Source: Qipengyuania pelagi (GTDB taxonomy: Bacteria > Pseudomonadota > Alphaproteobacteria > Sphingomonadales > Sphingomonadaceae). From it: a DNA stretch of 64,000 bases. A model generated the notes under the pieces. That model was not told the origin of the DNA. It saw only the letters and a program-made list of their open reading frames with translations, and did not search any database. Below are positions 10,849 to 20,252 of the stretch, one piece after another. The stretch covers positions 1,240,001 through 1,304,000 of the forward strand of contig NZ_WTYD01000001.1 of assembly GCF_009827295.1 (NCBI RefSeq), written 5' to 3'. Every line of letters begins with the position of its first letter. Positions within the stretch are counted from its first letter, which is position 1. The position numbers and the translations under genes are program-made.

Positions 10849-11972
10849 ACCCGCATCGGCATCAGGACGTAGAGCGCCGGGCTCTTGTCGTCCTTGCGGA
10901 TCAGCGTCGGCGCGCCCGCATCGGCGAGGTGCAGCTCGACGATGTCGCTGTCGATCTGGCCGAGTATGTCCTTGAGATAGCTGGCATTGAAGCCGATCTC
11001 GAACCCGTCGGCGCTGTATTCGGCGGGCAGTTCCTCCGCCGCCGTGCCATTATCCGGGCTCGTGACGGTCAGCGTCACGCGATCCTTGTCGAGGCCCATC
11101 TTCACAGCGCGGGTCTTCTCGGTCGCGATGGTGGCGACACGGTCGACCCCTTCGAAGAAGCTGCGCGGATCGAGCTTCAACAGCTTGTCGTTCGCCGTGG
11201 GGATCACGCGGCTGTAATCGGGGAAGGTCCCGTCGATCAGCTTGCTGGTTAGGACTACGCCGCCTTCCCCGCCAAGCGTGAAGCGGATCTTGCTCGCCGA
11301 CAGGTCGATCTGAACCGCGCCTTCGCCCTTTTCTTCCAAGAGCTTGCGCAATTCGCCCACGGCCTTGCGCGGCACGATCACGTCGGGCATCCCTTCCGCG
11401 CCATCGGGGCGCGGCAGGGTGAAGCGGGCCAGGCGATGCCCATCGGTAGCCGCGGCCTTCAGAACCGGGCGGTCTTCATCCGAGACATGCAGGAAGATGC
11501 CGTTGAGGTAATAGCGCGTCTCTTCGGTGGAGATCGCGAAGCGCGTGCGGTCGATCAGTTCGGCCAGCGTCTTCGACGGCAGTTCGAAGCTCGTCGGCAG
11601 ATCGCCTTCGACGATGACCGGGAAATCGTCGCGCGGCAGAGTGGGCAGCTTGAATCGGCTGCGACCGGCTTTCACATCCATCCGGTTTTCGGCGGTTTCC
11701 AGGCTCACCTGGCTGCCATCGGGCAGTTTGCGGGCGATATCGAACAGGAGATGCGCCGAGACGGTGACCGCACCCGCGCTTTCCACGCTGGCCGCGCTCA
11801 TGTTCTCGACCACCTGGAGATCGAGATCGGTCGCGGTGACCTTGACCGTGCCGCCCTCGCCCGCTTCGATCAGGACGTTGGACAGGATCGGGATCGTGTT
11901 GCGCCGTTCCACCACGGATTGGACGTGGGAAAGACAGCGCAGCAGCGTCGCGCGTTCGATGGTGGCCTTCAT
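10845..11972 (-). CDS. dnaN: DNA polymerase III beta subunit (sliding clamp)
   Basis: The ring-shaped clamp tethers DNA polymerase III to DNA. The 375 residues start MKATIERATLLRCLSHVQSVVERR and end in the conserved YVLMPMRV, as in alphaproteobacterial clamps. All three clamp folds fit the length. The gene is not next to dnaA here, which is common in alphaproteobacteria. It faces the chemoreceptor-like gene tail to tail. Confidence 0.97.
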   Translation of the reverse strand: MKATIERATLLRCLSHVQSVVERRNTIPILSNVLIEAGEGGTVKVTATDLDLQVVENMSAASVESAGAVTVSAHLLFDIARKLPDGSQVSLETAENRMDVKAGRSRFKLPTLPRDDFPVIVEGDLPTSFELPSKTLAELIDRTRFAISTEETRYYLNGIFLHVSDEDRPVLKAAATDGHRLARFTLPRPDGAEGMPDVIVPRKAVGELRKLLEEKGEGAVQIDLSASKIRFTLGGEGGVVLTSKLIDGTFPDYSRVIPTANDKLLKLDPRSFFEGVDRVATIATEKTRAVKMGLDKDRVTLTVTSPDNGTAAEELPAEYSADGFEIGFNASYLKDILGQIDSDIVELHLADAGAPTLIRKDDKSPALYVLMPMRV

Positions 11973-12089
11973 GGTCCTACTTTCATCCCGCTCTGGTCAA
12001 AGGTCGCGCGGCAGGCCGGAATCGCCCTGTCAGCGCCGGAATACGGATGGAGACCTTAGCGGGGCCTCCTTGCGGAGCAAGCGCGGAGC

Positions 12090-12143
12090 CGCGCGGGGCC
12101 GGATTCCCTTGGGGATAAACGACACTCCGGCCCGCCCCGCGCG
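12090..12143. other. GC-rich inverted repeat between fabG and dnaN
   Basis: CGCGCGGGGC at 12090-12099 pairs with GCCCCGCGCG at 12134-12143 across a 34-base loop. It lies just beyond the fabG stop codon and upstream of dnaN. There is no T-run, so it is not a classical terminator, but it could end or stabilise the fabG message. Confidence 0.4.
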
Positions 12144-12151
12144 GATCGCCG

Positions 12152-12907
12152 TTACCCCATCATCGCCATGCCGCCATTTACGTGCAGCGTCTGGCCGGTC
12201 ACGTAAGCGGCCTCGTCGCTGGCGAGATAGGCGACCGCTGCGGCCACTTCCTCGCCCTCGCCCATGCGCGCCATCGGGATGCGGGAGTTGATCGCATCCT
12301 TCTGCTTGTCGTCCAGAGCGTCGGTCATCGCGGTGCGGATGAAGCCGGGGGCGACGCAATTTACGGTGATGTTCCGGCTTGCAAGCTCCTGCGCCAGGCT
12401 CTTGGTCATGCCCGTCAAACCGGCCTTGGCCGCGACGTAGTTCATCTGGCCGGGATTGCCGGTGTGGCCGACCACGCTGGTGATCGAGACGATCCGCCCC
12501 CCGCGCGCCTTCATCATCGGGCGGGCGGCGGCGCGCATCAGGCGGAAACTGGCTTCGAGATTGATGCGGATCACCTGATCCCATTCCTCGTCCTTCATCC
12601 GCATGGCGAGATTGTCGCGCGTGATCCCGGCATTGTTGACGAGGATGTCCATCTTGCCGAGCGTCTCGATCGTGGCGGGGATCAGCTCCTCGACCTGGGT
12701 CGAATTGGAAAGATCGCAGGTGATCTCGACATGATCGCCGCCGACTTCCTCGATCAGCTGTTCGCGAAAGGCGCGCAGTTTATCGCCATTCGACCCCGAC
12801 AGAGCCAGCCGTGCGCCCTGCTTCGCGAGCGCATAGGCGATCGAGGACCCGATGCCTCCGCTGGCACCGGTGACGAGGGCGGTCTTACCTTCGAGACTGA
12901 ACATCAT
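12152..12907 (-). CDS. fabG: 3-oxoacyl-[acyl-carrier-protein] reductase
   Basis: FabG uses NADPH to reduce 3-oxoacyl-ACP in fatty acid elongation. The 251 residues show the short-chain dehydrogenase motifs TGASGGIG (about 14-21), NNAG (91-94) and the catalytic YVAAK (157-161), and the C-terminal GQTLHVNGGMAM. The start ATG at 12907 overlaps the fabD stop (ATGA), with GGAGA just upstream, so the two are translationally coupled. A second in-frame ATG at 12904 is the alternative start. acpP is not adjacent. Confidence 0.96.
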   Translation of the reverse strand: MMFSLEGKTALVTGASGGIGSSIAYALAKQGARLALSGSNGDKLRAFREQLIEEVGGDHVEITCDLSNSTQVEELIPATIETLGKMDILVNNAGITRDNLAMRMKDEEWDQVIRINLEASFRLMRAAARPMMKARGGRIVSITSVVGHTGNPGQMNYVAAKAGLTGMTKSLAQELASRNITVNCVAPGFIRTAMTDALDDKQKDAINSRIPMARMGEGEEVAAAVAYLASDEAAYVTGQTLHVNGGMAMMG

Positions 12908-13842
12908 GCATTCTCCTTCGCGAAGGCTTCGATATCTTCCATCGTGACCAGGCTGACCGTCGCGGCATCCTTGTCGGTTCGGGTCACCATCGGGGACAGC
13001 ACCTTGCCGCCGATCTCCACGAACTGTTCCACCCCGTCCGCGCGCATGGCCAGGACGCTTTCGCGCCAGCGGACGCGGCCGGTGATCTGGTCGACCAGCA
13101 GGGCCTGCTCCTCGGCCGGGTCGGTGACCTTGGCGGCAGTGACATTGGCGTAGATCGGCACGGCGAGATCGCCGGGAGGCGTGCGCTCGAGCGCGATCTT
13201 CATGCGGTTTGCGGCGGGCTGCATCAGCGAGCAGTGGAACGGCGCCGAAACCGGCAGGCGTACGCCGCGCTTGATGCCGTGATCCTTCGCCATCTCGATC
13301 GCGCGCTCGATCGCCTCGGCATGGCCGGAGAGGACGACCTGGCCGGGATCGTTGTCGTTGGCGACTTCGCAGATCTGTCCCTGTGCAGCCGCTTCGGCCA
13401 GCGCGGTCGCCTTGTCGATATCGGCCCCGAGCAGCGCGGCCATCGCGCCTTCGCCGATCGGCACCGCATCCTGCATGGCGATGCCGCGCAGGCGCAAAAG
13501 CTTCGCCGTGTCCGTCAGCGAGAAAGCGCCCGCCGCGCACAGGGCGGTGTATTCACCGAGCGAATGGCCCGCGACGCAGGCGGCGTGGTTCGCCAGCTCG
13601 ATCCCGAATTCCTTCGCCAGCACGCGCTGGGTGGCGATGGCGTTGGCCATGATCGCGGGCTGCGCATTCGCGGTCAGCGTCAGTTCGCTTTCCGGCCCTT
13701 CGCGCATCAGAGCGCTGATTTTCTGCGACAGCGCCTCGTCGACTTCCTCGAACACTTCGCGCGCAATGGCGCTGGCATCGGCGAGATCGGCACCCATGCC
13801 GATCTTCTGGCTCCCCTGACCGGGGAAGATAAAGGCTTTCAT
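12904..13842 (-). CDS. fabD: Malonyl-CoA:ACP transacylase
   Basis: FabD loads malonyl groups onto acyl carrier protein for fatty acid synthesis. The 312 residues start MKAFIFPGQGSQ, the canonical N-terminus, and contain the nucleophile motif GHSLGEY. The ATG at 13842 has GAGGAG about nine bases upstream, and an 18-codon extension further upstream has no family match. It is the first gene of a two-gene fabD-fabG operon. Confidence 0.96.
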   Translation of the reverse strand: MKAFIFPGQGSQKIGMGADLADASAIAREVFEEVDEALSQKISALMREGPESELTLTANAQPAIMANAIATQRVLAKEFGIELANHAACVAGHSLGEYTALCAAGAFSLTDTAKLLRLRGIAMQDAVPIGEGAMAALLGADIDKATALAEAAAQGQICEVANDNDPGQVVLSGHAEAIERAIEMAKDHGIKRGVRLPVSAPFHCSLMQPAANRMKIALERTPPGDLAVPIYANVTAAKVTDPAEEQALLVDQITGRVRWRESVLAMRADGVEQFVEIGGKVLSPMVTRTDKDAATVSLVTMEDIEAFAKENA

Positions 13843-13870
13843 CGCGTGTCTCCTCTTTAACCGAGGGCGC

Positions 13871-14740
13871 TTATGCGGGCGGCATCGGTTCCACAACCCC
13901 CGCCTCCACAGGTCCGAAGGGGACGATGCGGTTGCTGCTGGTGTGACCGATTTCGGCGCGGCCGAGATAGGCGATGCCCGAACGGGCGCACCAATCGCGC
14001 ACGATGGTCTCCGCGTCTGCCCCGAACGGACGGTCGTTTTCCGGGACGTGCGTTACCGCGCCGAGCCTGATACCCCTGATGGCCTGCTCGCGCGCCAGGT
14101 GCTGGGTGACGTGGAACATCAGCCGGTCGATCGCATAGAGATGCTCGGCCACCTCCTCGATCATCACGACGTGGCCGGACAGGTCTGGCATGAACTCCGT
14201 GCCCACGAGCATGGCGAGCGTCATGAGATTGAAGGCGACCACGGGCGCGTCGTCGCTGCCGACATTGGGCTCGATCCCCGAGCGGTCTCCAGCCAACCAG
14301 GCGAGCGATCGGCGCACCGCGTCCTCACCCCCATCGCGCTTGATATCGATCGGCATCGGCGCGTGGACCGGCTTGCCGATCCCGGCGCGGTAGAGCGCCG
14401 CCAATATGGTGCCGCAATCGGAATAGCCGAGATAGCTCTTCCTCGCCGCCGCTTCGCCGAGCCCATCGATCGACGCGCGGGCGATCCGGTTGGAGCCATA
14501 GCCCCCCTTGGCAAACCACACCGCGTCCCTGTCGGGATCGTTGGCGCATTCGAGAAAGGCGTCGAGCCGCACGCTGTCCGACCCGGCGAAATGCCCGTCT
14601 TCCGCGAAACACTGGTCGTGGAAATAAAGATCGAGCTGCGGAAATTCGTCCCTCGCCAGTGTCTCGACCCGCGCCGCGAGGTCACGCGACAGCGGGGCTG
14701 CCGGGGCGCAGATCGCTATCCGTGTCGGGTCCTGCTGCAT
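13871..14740 (-). CDS. ldcA: LD-carboxypeptidase (peptidase family S66, LdcA type)
   Basis: LdcA removes the terminal D-alanine from the muropeptide tetrapeptide in the cytoplasm, which allows murein recycling. The 289 residues show the KGGYGSNR block, the nucleophile in GYSDCG (Ser107), a Glu in MIEEVAEHLY and a C-terminal His in IGHTSSN, matching the S66 Ser-Glu-His triad. It is divergent from the Mpl/MurC-like ligase 56 bases away, which would use the tripeptide product. The pairing supports both assignments. Confidence 0.9.
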   Translation of the reverse strand: MQQDPTRIAICAPAAPLSRDLAARVETLARDEFPQLDLYFHDQCFAEDGHFAGSDSVRLDAFLECANDPDRDAVWFAKGGYGSNRIARASIDGLGEAAARKSYLGYSDCGTILAALYRAGIGKPVHAPMPIDIKRDGGEDAVRRSLAWLAGDRSGIEPNVGSDDAPVVAFNLMTLAMLVGTEFMPDLSGHVVMIEEVAEHLYAIDRLMFHVTQHLAREQAIRGIRLGAVTHVPENDRPFGADAETIVRDWCARSGIAYLGRAEIGHTSSNRIVPFGPVEAGVVEPMPPA

Positions 14741-14796
14741 GCCATACTCCCTAGCGTGCTTGTAATGCGCGCCGCAACGCCATAGCTCGACCGTCC

Positions 14797-16221
14797 ATGA
14801 GCGAATTTCCCTCCCCAGAAGATCTCCTCGCCCGCCCCTTCTTCTTCGTCGGTATCGGCGGGTCGGGCATGTTGCCGCTGGCCCAGATATTGCTCGGACG
14901 CGGCGCGCGCGTGGCCGGGTCGGACCGCAGCTGCGACCAGGGGCGCACGCCGGAAAAATTCTCCGCGCTCGAACGGCAGGGCGTCACGATCCACCCGCAG
15001 GACGGCAGCGGCATCGTTGCGAAGGACCAGATCGTCGTCGCCTCCGCTGCGGTCGAGGCCAGTGTTCCCGACATCGCGCGCGCCGAAGATCTGGGCTGTC
15101 TTCGCCTGACCCGCGCGGAACTCAATTCGATCCTGTTCAACACCAGCGGAGCGGGGTTGGCCGTGGCGGGCACCAGCGGCAAGTCGACCGTCACGGGAAT
15201 GCTCGGCTGGATCCTGCACCATGCGGGCCGCGAGCCGACGATCATGAACGGCGCGGTGATGACCAATTTCGCCAGTGCCGAACGCCCTTTCGCCAGCGCG
15301 GTCGCGGGCGGGCAGACGCTCTATGTCAGCGAAGTCGACGAAAGCGATGGATCGATCGCGCTGTATCGTCCGGCGGTCGGCGTGCTGCTGAATGTGAGCC
15401 TCGACCACAAGAGCATGGAGGAATTGCGCCAGCTCTTCGGCGATTACCTCTCGCGCAGCCGGATCGCGGTGGTGAACGCCGACGATCCCGAGGCGCTCGC
15501 CCTGCTTCCAAACGCCGGCGAGGCCATCACCTTCGGCGTGCACCAGACGAAGGCCCAGATCGGCATCGTTCCCGGCAGCGTGGCCGAGGGACCCATGCGG
15601 CAGGCGGCGCTGGTGATCGATCGCCACGATGCCAGCGAACACGCGCTGCGCCTGAACCTGCCCGGTCGCCACAATCTCTCCAACGCCCTCGCCGCGATCG
15701 CCGCAGCGGCGGCGGCGGGTATTCCGGTTGCAACCGCCGTCGAAGCGCTGGCGGGGTTCGACGGGCTTTCCCGCCGGTTCGAGCTGATCGGCGTCTCGGC
15801 CAGCGGCATCACGGTGATCGACGATTTCGGCCACAATCCCGAAAAATGTGCCGCCACCTTGCGCACCCTGCGCGCGCATGAGGGGCGTATCCTCGCCTTC
15901 TTCCAGCCGCACGGATACGGGCCGCTGCGCCAGATGGGCGCCGAGCTGGCGCAGGTCTTCGCGGACGAACTGGCCGAAGGGGACCGCGTGATCCTGTGCG
16001 ATCCGGTCTATTTCGGCGGGACCACCGACCGGAGCGAGGGGAGCGAGCGGATCGTCCGCCTGATCGAGGAGGCGGGCGGCCACGCCGAATACATCCCCAA
16101 TCGCAAGGCGGTGGGCGACCGTCTGACCAGCGTCGCGCGGCCCGGCGACCGGATCGTCATCATGGGCGCACGCGACGATACGCTGTCGCAATTCGCGAGG
16201 GACCTGTTCCAGCGGTTCTGA
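14797..16221 (+). CDS. Mur ligase family protein, probably UDP-N-acetylmuramate:tripeptide ligase (Mpl-like)
   Basis: The 474 residues have a MurC/Mpl-type N-terminal UDP-binding motif (FVGIGGSGM), a central ATPase domain (AGTSGKST, then EVDESDGS) and a C-terminal domain with VIDDFGHNPEKCAATL. The P-loop is GTSGKST where MurC and Mpl normally have GTHGKTT, so this is a divergent member. Mpl attaches the recovered tripeptide L-Ala-gamma-D-Glu-mDAP to UDP-MurNAc. The divergent LdcA gene produces exactly that tripeptide, which is why I prefer Mpl over MurC. The absence of the mur/fts cluster also argues against the essential MurC. Confidence 0.75.
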   Translation: MSEFPSPEDLLARPFFFVGIGGSGMLPLAQILLGRGARVAGSDRSCDQGRTPEKFSALERQGVTIHPQDGSGIVAKDQIVVASAAVEASVPDIARAEDLGCLRLTRAELNSILFNTSGAGLAVAGTSGKSTVTGMLGWILHHAGREPTIMNGAVMTNFASAERPFASAVAGGQTLYVSEVDESDGSIALYRPAVGVLLNVSLDHKSMEELRQLFGDYLSRSRIAVVNADDPEALALLPNAGEAITFGVHQTKAQIGIVPGSVAEGPMRQAALVIDRHDASEHALRLNLPGRHNLSNALAAIAAAAAAGIPVATAVEALAGFDGLSRRFELIGVSASGITVIDDFGHNPEKCAATLRTLRAHEGRILAFFQPHGYGPLRQMGAELAQVFADELAEGDRVILCDPVYFGGTTDRSEGSERIVRLIEEAGGHAEYIPNRKAVGDRLTSVARPGDRIVIMGARDDTLSQFARDLFQRF

Positions 16222-16255
16222 CGGCTGCGCCCGTCCTGTTCCTTTAAAATCGCGC

Positions 16256-17203
16256 TCAGTGCGCCGCGCGCCCGCTCTTGGTCGGGAGGCGATGGACGAT
16301 CTGCGCGATCACGAAGCCGACCGCCAGCCCGACCAGAGCCGAAATCGCCGCATAGGTCGCCCATCCCAGCACGCCGCCCATGCCCCCGGTCGCGACCTCC
16401 ACCGCGTGTTCGATGGAATGGGCCGTGTCCGAAGGACCGTAGAAGCCCAGTTCGTGCAACCCGTGAAGGATGATCCCGCCGCCGACCCAGAGCATGGCGA
16501 TCGTGCCGACGAAAGACAGGATCTTCAGGAGCCACGGCATCGCCTTCAACAGGAAGCGTCCGGTGGCCTGTGCCGCCGCGCTGCTCTTTTCCGCGAGATA
16601 CAGGCCGACATCGTCCATCTTCACGATCAGCGCCACCGCCCCGTAAACGACGAAGGTGATCGCGATCCCGACCACGGCCAGCACGACCGCGCGCGTCAGC
16701 AGGGTTTCCGCCGCGACCTCGTTCAGGGTGATGGCCATGATCTCGGCGGACAGGATCAGATCGGTGCGGATCGCCCCATTGGTGCGCGCCTTTTCGAACG
16801 CGACCGGATCCTCGATCTCGTCTTCCAGCGTCTTGCCGTGCTTTTCGCCGCCGAGCTTCTCCATCACCTTCTCGGCGCCTTCGAAGGCGAGGTAACAGCC
16901 CCCCGCCATCAGAACGAATACGATCGCGGCGGGCAGCAGCCAGCTCAGGAGCAGGGCGCCGGGGAGCAGAATCAGCAGCTTGTTCTTCAGACTGCCCTTG
17001 GTGATGTTCCAGATGATCGGCAATTCGCGCGCGGGCTTCAGCCCGGTGACATAGCCCGGCGTCACCGCCGCATCGTCGATCACCACGCCCGCCGCCTTCG
17101 ATCCGGCGCGGCTGGCGGCGACACCGATATCGTCCACCGACGCCGCAGCAGTGCGCGCGATCACCGAGACATCGTCGAGAAGGGCAACCAGGCCGCCGGG
17201 CAT
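16256..17203 (-). CDS. DUF808 family (YedI-like) inner-membrane protein
   Basis: Function unknown. The N-terminus MPGGLVALLDDVSVIARTAA is the family signature, followed by a conserved D-D-A-A-V-T-P-G block and WNITKGSLKNK. At least five hydrophobic membrane segments follow. I chose the ATG at 17203 because CGGAGATC lies about 10 bases upstream and YedI homologues start here. A longer frame to 17281 would add 26 unmatched residues. The resulting 315 residues match the family size. Confidence 0.85.
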   Translation of the reverse strand: MPGGLVALLDDVSVIARTAAASVDDIGVAASRAGSKAAGVVIDDAAVTPGYVTGLKPARELPIIWNITKGSLKNKLLILLPGALLLSWLLPAAIVFVLMAGGCYLAFEGAEKVMEKLGGEKHGKTLEDEIEDPVAFEKARTNGAIRTDLILSAEIMAITLNEVAAETLLTRAVVLAVVGIAITFVVYGAVALIVKMDDVGLYLAEKSSAAAQATGRFLLKAMPWLLKILSFVGTIAMLWVGGGIILHGLHELGFYGPSDTAHSIEHAVEVATGGMGGVLGWATYAAISALVGLAVGFVIAQIVHRLPTKSGRAAH

Positions 17204-17303
17204 ATTCTTGATCTCCGAGACAAACAGGCTTGTGCCCTGCCCGCACCGCCCGCTCGCGACAAGTCCGATCTTGTGTTGCAAATCGCGCGGATCGCGCTAT
17301 GTG

Positions 17304-17410
17304 CCCCGCTTCCCGCATGGCGAGAGCCCATGGGAAACGAAGAAGGCCGGAGGGGCCCCGTCATCCGGACGGACCAGCCAGCGATCGGCATGAACTGAAA
17401 GGACCAAGGC
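17304..17410 (+). promoter_or_regulatory. Structured leader before rpsF
   Basis: The ~110 bases before rpsF can fold. TTCCCGCATGG pairs imperfectly with CCCATGGGAA (about 17309-17336), and a second GC-rich stem-loop follows with CCGGACGG near its end. In several bacteria the S6:S18 complex represses its own mRNA through a leader stem. I see a possible fold here, not a proven match to that motif. Confidence 0.3.
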
Positions 17411-17782
17411 ATGGCTCTGTACGAGCATGTATTCTTGGCGCGCCAGGATCTGAGCCAGTCTCAGGTCGATCAATTGGCCGCCACCGCCACCGAAATCGTC
17501 GAGAACAACGAAGGCAAGGTCACCAAGACGGAGACCTGGGGCCTCAAGAACCTCGCCTACAAGATCGACCGCAACCGCAAAGCGCATTTCGTGCTGCTCA
17601 ACATCGAAGGCCCGGGTTCCGTGGTCGCCGAGCTTGAGCGCCAGACGCGCATCAACGAAGACGTCATTCGCTACATGACGATCCGCGTCGACGAGCATGA
17701 AGAAGGCCCGTCCGCGATGATGCGCAAGAACGAGCGCGACAGCAAGAAGCGCCGCGAGCGCTCCGACCGGGGAGACAATTGA
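17411..17782 (+). CDS. rpsF: 30S ribosomal protein S6
   Basis: S6 binds 16S rRNA in the platform of the small subunit together with S18. The 123 residues start [19 protein letters not shown] and end with a charged tail ([12 protein letters not shown]), normal for alphaproteobacteria. The stop overlaps the rpsR start by one base. First gene of rpsF-rpsR-rplI. Confidence 0.97.
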   Translation: MALYEHVFLARQDLSQSQVDQLAATATEIVENNEGKVTKTETWGLKNLAYKIDRNRKAHFVLLNIEGPGSVVAELERQTRINEDVIRYMTIRVDEHEEGPSAMMRKNERDSKKRRERSDRGDN

Positions 17783-18006
17783 TGGCCCGCCCGTTTTTCC
17801 GCCGCCGCAAGACCTGCCCGTTCTCGGGCAAGAACGCTCCCGCGATCGACTATAAGGACGTGCGCCTTCTCCAGGGTTTCATGTCCGAGCGTGGCAAGAT
17901 CGTACCGAGCCGCATCACCGCCGTGAGCGCGAAGAAGCAGCGCGAACTCGCCAAGGCGATCAAGCGCGCCCGCCATATCGGCCTTTTGCCGTACATCGTG
18001 CGCTGA
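17782..18006 (+). CDS. rpsR: 30S ribosomal protein S18
   Basis: S18 partners S6 on the 30S platform. The 74 residues begin [20 protein letters not shown]. The ATG at 17782 shares its A with the TGA of rpsF (TGATG), and GGAG lies about eight bases upstream. An in-frame TTG three bases earlier is not needed. Confidence 0.97.
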   Translation: MARPFFRRRKTCPFSGKNAPAIDYKDVRLLQGFMSERGKIVPSRITAVSAKKQRELAKAIKRARHIGLLPYIVR

Positions 18007-18019
18007 GGAGACTGACACC

Positions 18020-18661
18020 ATGGATATCATCCTCCTCGAACGCATCGGCAATCTCGGCAATATCGGTGACGTCGTCACCGTGAAGGACGGGTACGCCCGC
18101 AACTTCCTGCTGCCGCAGAAGAAGGCGCTGCGCGCCAACGAATCGAACAAGAAAGTGTTCGAAGCCAATCGCGATCGCCTCGAAAAGGAAAACGCGGAAC
18201 GCCGCGGCGAAGCCGAGAAGCAGGGCAAGGACGTCGACGGGACCGAGATCGTCCTGATCCGCGCCTCGTCCAACGCCGGCCAGCTCTACGGTTCGGTCAA
18301 TGTTCGCGACATCGTTGCGGGCCTGGCCGAAAAGGGCCACGAGATCGACAAGAAGCAGATCATCATGGGCAGCCCGATCAAGTCGATCGGGATGCATGAC
18401 GTGACCGTCGCTCTCCACCCGGAAGTGCATGTCACCGTGAAGGCCAATGTCGCCCGTTCGGACGACGAAGCCGAATTGCAGAGCCAGGGCGTGGACGTCC
18501 TCGCGCAGATGTTCGAAGACGAGCAGCGCGAGATCGAGGAAATGGCCGATGCCAACCGCATCGACCCCAACCTCGAACCGGGCGAAATCCCCGCCGACAT
18601 GCTCGACGAGCCGACCCCGGTCGATATGGACGGCAACCCGATCGAGCAGGACGGCGAGTAA
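18020..18661 (+). CDS. rplI: 50S ribosomal protein L9
   Basis: L9 has an N-terminal rRNA-binding domain ([19 protein letters not shown]) joined by a long helix to a C-terminal domain. At 213 residues it is longer than the ~150 of E. coli L9, because of an acidic C-terminal tail (about residues 160-213) typical of sphingomonads. It ends the ribosomal operon and is followed by a terminator. Confidence 0.96.
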   Translation: MDIILLERIGNLGNIGDVVTVKDGYARNFLLPQKKALRANESNKKVFEANRDRLEKENAERRGEAEKQGKDVDGTEIVLIRASSNAGQLYGSVNVRDIVAGLAEKGHEIDKKQIIMGSPIKSIGMHDVTVALHPEVHVTVKANVARSDDEAELQSQGVDVLAQMFEDEQREIEEMADANRIDPNLEPGEIPADMLDEPTPVDMDGNPIEQDGE

Positions 18662-18695
18662 TCCCGTACCTGCCGCTTCGGCGGAGCTTTGAAAG

Positions 18696-18729
18696 GGGCG
18701 CGGCGGCTTTTGCTGACCGCGCCCTTTTT
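18696..18729 (+). terminator. Rho-independent terminator of the rpsF-rpsR-rplI operon
   Basis: GGGCGCGG (18696-18703) pairs perfectly with CCGCGCCC (18717-18724), followed by five T (18725-18729). Confidence 0.85.
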
Positions 18730-18796
18730 GCAAGCAACACAGGTCCGTGGCAGAGCCTGTCACGAAAACGATAGAGAGAGGCCACAGAACGCCCCA

Positions 18797-20236
18797 ATGG
18801 ATTCGATCGACACCATCCTCGACAAGCTCGAAAGCGTTTACGATGCTGCCGTCACGCGGCTGCGCGCCGATGTCATCGCCTTCGGTCGCGACCGGACGCT
18901 GCCTCCGCCCGAACGCCGCACCGACGGGTCCTATACCTATCCCGAACTGCGCCTGCGCTATCGCGGGGGCGAACAGCCGGAGGGGCGCCGCCGCGCCTTC
19001 GGCCGCCTGAACGCGCCGGGTCTCTACACCACCACCGTCACCCGCCCCGCTTTGTTTCGCGACTATCTCGCCGAACAGCTTGCGCTGATCTCGAGCAATT
19101 ACGAGATCGAGGTCGAAGTCGGCTCCTCGCGCCAGGAAATGCCGTTCCCCTACGTGCTCGACGGCGCGGCGGGTGCGGAACTGGCGGGGGTCGATCCCAA
19201 CGAGATCGCGCGCCATTTCCCCTCGACCGACCTCGCCGACATCGGCGACGAACTGGCCGACGGGATCGAACTGGACAATCCCGACGATCCGATCCCGCTG
19301 TCGCTGTTCGACGGATTGCGCACCGATTTCAGCCTCGCCCGGCTCGCGCACTATACCGGCACCGATCCCGAGCATTTCCAGCGTTTCATCCTGTTCACGA
19401 ACTATCACCGCTATGTTGACGAATTCGTCGACTGGGCGGGCGCGCAGCTCGGCAGCAATGGTTGCTCGGCGCTCGCGGGTGCGGGCGGCATGATGCTGAC
19501 CGAAAAGACCGAAAATGCGCGCGAGCAGCTTTCCGATACCGCATGGCGCCGCCACCAGATGCCCGCCTATCACCTGGTGGGCGAGAACCGCAGCGGGATC
19601 ACGCTGGTCAATATCGGCGTCGGCCCGAGCAACGCCAAGACGATCTGCGATCATCTCGCGGTGCTGCGTCCTGAAGCCTGGCTGATGATCGGCCATTGCG
19701 GGGGCCTGCGCCCCAGCCAGAAAATCGGCGATTACGTGCTCGCCCACGCTTATCTGCGCGACGACCACGTGCTCGATCCGGTCCTGCCGCCCGAAATCCC
19801 CCTCCCCGCCATCGCCGAAGTCCAGCAGGCGTTGGCAGGCGCGGCGGAACAGGTGTCGGGCGAACACGGCAGCGATTTGAAGCGCCGGATGCGCACCGGC
19901 ACTGTCGTGACGACGGACGATCGCAATTGGGAGCTGCGCTTCACCAGTTCGGCGCGGCGCATGTCGCTATCGCGCGCAGTCGGCGTCGATATGGAAAGCG
20001 CGACAATCGCCGGACAGGGATACCGCTTCCGCGTGCCCTACGGAACGCTGCTCTGCGTTTCGGACAAGCCTTTGCACGGCGAGATCAAGCTGCCAGGCCA
20101 GGCCAACCGCTTCTACGAACAGGCGATCGCCGCCCATCTCCAGATCGGCATCAGCGCCTGCCGGATGCTACGCGAGGAAGGCCCGAGACTGCACAGCCGC
20201 AAGCTGCGCGCGTTCAACGAGCCGCCGTTCAGGTGA
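18797..20236 (+). CDS. amn: AMP nucleosidase
   Basis: Amn cleaves AMP to adenine and ribose 5-phosphate, controlling adenylate levels. The N-terminal AMN domain (about 1-170) is followed by a nucleoside phosphorylase-type catalytic domain with NIGVGPSNAKTICDH and GVDMESATIAGQGYRFR. The 479 residues from the ATG at 18797 match E. coli Amn (484). The frame is open to 18689, but that part covers the rplI terminator. Convergent with the YbjN-like gene. Confidence 0.94.
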   Translation: MDSIDTILDKLESVYDAAVTRLRADVIAFGRDRTLPPPERRTDGSYTYPELRLRYRGGEQPEGRRRAFGRLNAPGLYTTTVTRPALFRDYLAEQLALISSNYEIEVEVGSSRQEMPFPYVLDGAAGAELAGVDPNEIARHFPSTDLADIGDELADGIELDNPDDPIPLSLFDGLRTDFSLARLAHYTGTDPEHFQRFILFTNYHRYVDEFVDWAGAQLGSNGCSALAGAGGMMLTEKTENAREQLSDTAWRRHQMPAYHLVGENRSGITLVNIGVGPSNAKTICDHLAVLRPEAWLMIGHCGGLRPSQKIGDYVLAHAYLRDDHVLDPVLPPEIPLPAIAEVQQALAGAAEQVSGEHGSDLKRRMRTGTVVTTDDRNWELRFTSSARRMSLSRAVGVDMESATIAGQGYRFRVPYGTLLCVSDKPLHGEIKLPGQANRFYEQAIAAHLQIGISACRMLREEGPRLHSRKLRAFNEPPFR

Positions 20237-20252
20237 TAACCTGCAGTCTGGA

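Noticed and set aside
12908..13540. A 210-codon upstream extension of fabG
   Set aside because: It is antisense to fabD codons, has no family match, and the true start at 12907 has a ribosome site and an ATGA overlap.
17271..17302. Sigma-70-like promoter before rpsF (TTGCAA and CTATGT)
   Set aside because: The spacing is only 15 bases and the hexamers are weak, so I do not list it as a feature.
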